Below, piece after piece: positions 33,909-34,219 of a DNA stretch of 34,219 nucleotides. Both the position numbers and the translations under genes were made by a program. The notes beneath the pieces were generated by a model that was given only the letters and a program-made list of their open reading frames with translations, made no database searches and was not told the origin of the DNA. The number at the start of each line of letters is the position of its first letter. The stretch's first letter is position 1. Location: the NCBI GenBank assembly GCA_004000035.1, contig RJAE01000020.1:1-34219 (forward strand), given 5' to 3'. This DNA comes from Arthrobacter sulfonylureivorans. Its GTDB lineage: Bacteria > Actinomycetota > Actinomycetes > Actinomycetales > Micrococcaceae.

Positions 33909-33967
33909 TTGACGTGGGCCCAGTCACAAGAAATACTGATGCAACAGTGTTGCATCTCATGCAACAT
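33909..33967 (+). promoter_or_regulatory. Creatinase promoter with a strong TGCAAC dyad and second half-site
   Basis: TTGACG (33909-33914), 17 bases and AATACT (33932-33937) form the promoter. Two bases later lies the near-perfect dyad ATGCAACA-G-TGTTGCAT (33939-33955). A second ATGCAACAT starts exactly 20 bases after the first (33939 and 33959). The same 20-base repeat of TGCAAC is found after the -10 of the BCCT gene. Confidence 0.72.
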
Positions 33968-34071
33968 CGCCCTCCCAGCGTTCAAGTCAGAACCTGACAT
34001 TACCGAGCCGAGGCAGACCAAACGGTCCGCCCACTCCCAGCCGCCAAGGCCCACATCTCAAAGGAGTCAAC

Positions 34072-34219
34072 ATGTCCATCGAAGCATCGACGCCGAATTC
34101 CGTTTCCGAACTCGAGCGGTTGAAGGTCCTGCACAACGGAGAAAAGCAGCAACTGACGTTCTCCGATGCAGAGTTCGAACGCCGCCTGACCGGGCTGCGC
34201 GCCATCATGGCCGCCAAAG
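34072..34219 (+). CDS. Creatinase (creatine amidinohydrolase), N-terminal 49 residues, cut by window end
   Basis: The ATG follows AAAGGAG. The readable part (MSIEASTPNSVSELERLKV and the following LHNGEKQQLTFSDAEFERRL, ending IMAAK) resembles the N-terminus of creatinases, which have HNGEK...FSDAE..RR before the first Rossmann-like domain; I compare from memory. The enzyme hydrolyses creatine to sarcosine and urea. It belongs to the M24 'pita-bread' fold, whose catalytic domain would lie outside the window. The setting next to creatininase and sarcosine oxidase supports the call. It has its own promoter. The related aminopeptidase P or another M24 protein is the alternative, but the context makes this unlikely. 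Confidence 0.82.
   Translation, partial: MSIEASTPNSVSELERLKVLHNGEKQQLTFSDAEFERRLTGLRAIMAAK

Overview
The window is GC-rich DNA with the gene content and style of an Arthrobacter-type actinobacterium (Micrococcaceae): frequent GTG/TTG starts, leaderless -10/start arrangements, an actinobacterial c-di-AMP riboswitch on a cell-wall hydrolase, and a glyA-soxBDAG-sdaA-purU operon like those described in Arthrobacter and Corynebacterium sarcosine degraders. The genus is inferred, not proven. I find no rRNA, tRNA, CRISPR array, transposase or phage gene.

Left part (1-10.5 kb): the 3' half of a superoxide dismutase, a PNPOx-fold protein, an FMN reductase, an FAD dehydrogenase divergent from a 23-codon small ORF plus a GlcG/HbpS-type protein, a membrane-anchored HNH protein, an M23 peptidase behind a c-di-AMP (ydaO) riboswitch, an aldo/keto reductase, a solitary Vsr endonuclease and a MarR-regulated DHA2 efflux pump. 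Long perfect hairpins close several of these units.

Middle part (10.6-21.5 kb): a two-gene operon (ThDP-dependent decarboxylase-like enzyme and agmatinase-family ureohydrolase) with its probable XRE-cupin regulator. It may be a 2-ketoarginine/4-guanidinobutyrate route. Next come a KhtTU-type K+/H+ antiporter, a ferritin-like/VIT1 metal exporter behind a Mn2+ (yybP-ykoY) riboswitch, a membrane-anchored metzincin protease, a TetR-regulated DHA2 pump and a block of ~60-bp tandem repeats ending in an inverted copy.

Right part (21.5-34.2 kb): a creatinine-to-central-metabolism locus. On the + strand are a GntR/FCD regulator, a BCCT transporter with an altered substrate box, a genuine creatininase and the first 49 codons of creatinase (cut by the window end). 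On the - strand is glyA-soxBDAG-sdaA-purU. Together: uptake of a small guanidino/amine compound; creatinine to creatine; creatine to sarcosine plus urea; sarcosine to glycine, H2O2 and methylene-THF; glycine plus methylene-THF to serine (GlyA); serine to pyruvate and ammonia (SdaA); and surplus formyl-THF to formate and THF (PurU).

The most interesting regulatory signal is a TGCAAC-type operator placed right after the -10 box of all three promoters of the creatinine/sarcosine locus. In two of them it is repeated exactly 20 bp apart. A near relative with one extra spacer base sits at the ureohydrolase operon and its XRE-cupin gene 16-20 kb away.
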